Shown here piece by piece: positions 62,672-64,000 of a stretch of DNA of 64,000 nucleotides. Position 1 is the first letter of the stretch. The number at the start of each line of letters is the position of its first letter. Source of the stretch: Clostridia bacterium (GTDB lineage Bacteria; Bacillota; Clostridia; Christensenellales; Borkfalkiaceae); contig JAFSLQ010000059.1 of the NCBI GenBank assembly GCA_017448355.1, positions 1-64,000 of the forward strand. The letters are read 5' to 3'. Made by a program: the position numbers and the translations under genes. The notes beneath the pieces were generated by a model. That model worked only from the letters and a program-made list of their open reading frames with translations. It made no database searches and had not been told where the DNA came from.

Positions 62672-62694
62672 AGAATAAATCGTCTGTTTTTAAC

Positions 62695-63954
62695 TTATTT
62701 TCTAACCGCACCGTTGCCGAAAACGGTATATTTTGTCGTGGTTAAAGCGTCAAGCCCCATAGGACCGCGCGCGTGAAGTTTTTGAGTTGAAATACCTATT
62801 TCCGCGCCCAAGCCGAAAACAAATCCGTCCGAAAAGCGTGTCGACGCATTATGGTAAACACACGCGGAATCTATCGAGTTTAAAAACTTTTCGGCGTTAG
62901 TTAAACTTTCGGTGATTATCGCTTCCGAGTGGCGGGTAGAGTGTTCGTTGATGTGACTAATCGCGCTTTCAAGACAATCCACTACTTTTACGGAAATAAT
63001 CGCGTCGCCGTACTCGGTGTAAAAATCTTCGCTTGTCGCAGGAACGATGTTTTTCTTGCCGTCAAGAATTTTAAGACTTTGCTTATCACAGCGCATTTCG
63101 ACCTTTTTTTCGGAAAGTCTGTCGTAAATAAGCGGCAAAACATTTTCCGCAATTTTCTCGTGAATAACAAGCGATTCGCAGGCGTTGCACACGCTGTAAC
63201 GCTGGGTTTTGGCGTTAAAAATAACGTTCGCCGCCATTTCGGGATTTGCAAACTCGTCCACGTAAACGTGGCAGTTGCCCGTTCCCGTCTCTATAATCGG
63301 GATTGTGGAATTTTCCACCGCGGCTTTTATAAGCCCCGCACCGCCGCGCGGAATAAGAAGGTCGACGTACTTATTTAAGCGCATAAACGCCGCCGCGGTT
63401 TCACGCGAAGTGTCTTCGATTAAACTCACCGCGTTTTCATTAATGCCGCTTGCCTTTAATGCCGCACGCAAAATTTTTACTATCGCGGCGTTAGAGTTTA
63501 TCGCGTCGCTTCCGCCCTTTAATATCACCGCGTTTTTGGTCTTTAACGAAAGTCCGAAGGCGTCCGCCGCGACGTTCGGGCGCGATTCGAATATCATCCC
63601 GACAACCCCGAACGGCACTTTCTTTTTAACGACTTTTATGCCCTGTTCTTTGTTTTCGTACTCGTAAACCGTTTCGCCGACGGGACTATGTAGCGTTGCA
63701 ATCTGTTCTAAGCCTTCGGCGATGGAATTTATAACGCCGTCCGATAGCGTAAGCCTATCAATAAACGCGTCGGAAAGCTCTTTTTCTTTGGCGTTTTTAA
63801 TATCCGCCGCGTTTGCCGCTTTTAAATATTCGGCGTTTTCTCTAAGCAATCTTGCCGCCGTTTTAAGTGCGGTATCTATCGTGCTTTCGGACGTTTTTAA
63901 AAGACTTGCCGCCGCTTCTTTCGCTTTTTCACCCAAAGTGATTAAATCAATCAT
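62695..63954 (-). CDS. proA: Gamma-glutamyl phosphate reductase (glutamate-5-semialdehyde dehydrogenase)
   Basis: A 419-aa aldehyde-dehydrogenase-fold enzyme of proline synthesis. Family motifs: K-V-P-F-G-V-V-G-M-I-F-E-S-R-P-N (about 112-127), the LIPRGGAGLIKAAVENS segment (about 209-225), and the catalytic cysteine in Y-S-V-C-N-A-C-E-S (about 257-265). C-terminal ARGPMGLDALTT is diagnostic. A preceding gene overlaps its start, compatible with proB, but too little of it is visible to say. Confidence 0.97.
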   Translation of the reverse strand: MIDLITLGEKAKEAAASLLKTSESTIDTALKTAARLLRENAEYLKAANAADIKNAKEKELSDAFIDRLTLSDGVINSIAEGLEQIATLHSPVGETVYEYENKEQGIKVVKKKVPFGVVGMIFESRPNVAADAFGLSLKTKNAVILKGGSDAINSNAAIVKILRAALKASGINENAVSLIEDTSRETAAAFMRLNKYVDLLIPRGGAGLIKAAVENSTIPIIETGTGNCHVYVDEFANPEMAANVIFNAKTQRYSVCNACESLVIHEKIAENVLPLIYDRLSEKKVEMRCDKQSLKILDGKKNIVPATSEDFYTEYGDAIISVKVVDCLESAISHINEHSTRHSEAIITESLTNAEKFLNSIDSACVYHNASTRFSDGFVFGLGAEIGISTQKLHARGPMGLDALTTTKYTVFGNGAVRK

Positions 63955-64000
63955 TGTTTTCTCCGTTTTTCGTTCTCTTTTTGCCGAACAGTTTGTGCCA
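63951..64000 (-). CDS. 3' end of the gene upstream of proA (partial)
   Basis: The minus-strand frame ending A-Q-T-V-R-Q-K-E-N-E-K-R-R-K-Q then TGA overlaps the proA ATG as ATGA, the junction expected for co-translated genes. Its 5' part lies outside the window. A second frame, closing at 63947, is also open across this stretch, so the reading is not certain. proB would be the usual neighbour, but these few residues do not identify it. Confidence 0.3.
   Translation of the reverse strand, partial: AQTVRQKENEKRRKQ

Overview
This window looks like chromosomal DNA from a spore-forming, anaerobic Clostridia-type Firmicute, probably an uncultured gut lineage. Evidence: sporulation genes (sigG, spoIIID, ylmC/ymxH-like, a SpoVB-type flippase), acetate fermentation genes (pta, ackA), HrcA/CIRCE heat-shock control, Shine-Dalgarno leaders of the AGGAGG type, sigma-A promoters with a near-invariant 17-bp spacer, and Firmicute gene orders (dgt-dnaG-rpoD-trmK-nif3; ruvCAB-queA-tgt-yajC; hrcA-grpE-dnaK-dnaJ-prmA-mtaB). 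Most genes lie on the minus strand, so the window mostly reads right to left. No rRNA operon or CRISPR array was seen.

Region 1-1960 is the right part of a mobilizable element: an oriT-like hairpin region, a MobV relaxase gene and three very small genes with good ribosome binding sites. Three of these four genes appear to start at ATT or ACG. The element abuts tRNA-Ser(GCT) (1959-2050). Region 2.2-8.3 kb is the macromolecular-synthesis cluster (dgt, dnaG, rpoD, trmK, nif3, Zn-ribbon protein). Region 8.4-16.4 kb holds uvrA, an inserted membrane-protein gene, uvrB, a ComEC-like metallo-beta-lactamase lipoprotein, a patatin phospholipase and a small export-like membrane protein. Region 16.4-21.7 kb holds ttcA, glnS, a ParE/Phd toxin-antitoxin pair, a DUF898-like protein and glyQS.

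Region 21.7-24 kb is an AT-rich cassette: three unrecognised genes transcribed divergently from an XRE repressor, with a 17-bp palindrome filling the cassette promoter spacer. Region 24.1-29.9 kb is the yajC-tgt-queA-ruvBAC cluster with a MITE-like element at the queA/tgt junction. Region 30-39.2 kb holds a flippase, a folate ECF transporter under a tetrahydrofolate riboswitch, DUF421/DUF4363 proteins, nagA, rpmF-yceD, ackA, pta and tmcAL. Region 39.2-43.4 kb is a zinc-uptake cluster (znuABC) with three accessory small membrane or lipoproteins. Region 43.4-48.1 kb holds groESL, a DUF1846 protein and an orphan PqqD/HprK-like pair.

Region 48.2-51.8 kb has an ApbE lipoprotein and a TauABC/ThiXYZ-type ABC importer behind a leader with competing terminator and antiterminator helices and a three-codon upstream ORF. 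Region 51.8-55.3 kb carries spoIIID, plsC, a PfkB kinase, ylmC and sigG. Region 55.4-62.6 kb is the hrcA-grpE-dnaK-dnaJ-prmA-mtaB-hinT cluster, followed by proA and the end of one more gene at the window edge.

The best candidates for undescribed biology are the XRE-controlled cassette (21.7-24 kb), the ABC-transporter leader RNA (51.66-51.81 kb), the non-AUG starts in the mobile element, the gene inserted into uvrBA between 16-bp direct repeats, and promoters whose predicted +1 lies on or next to the ATG (ttcA, apbE). All family assignments come from reading motifs; no database search was possible.
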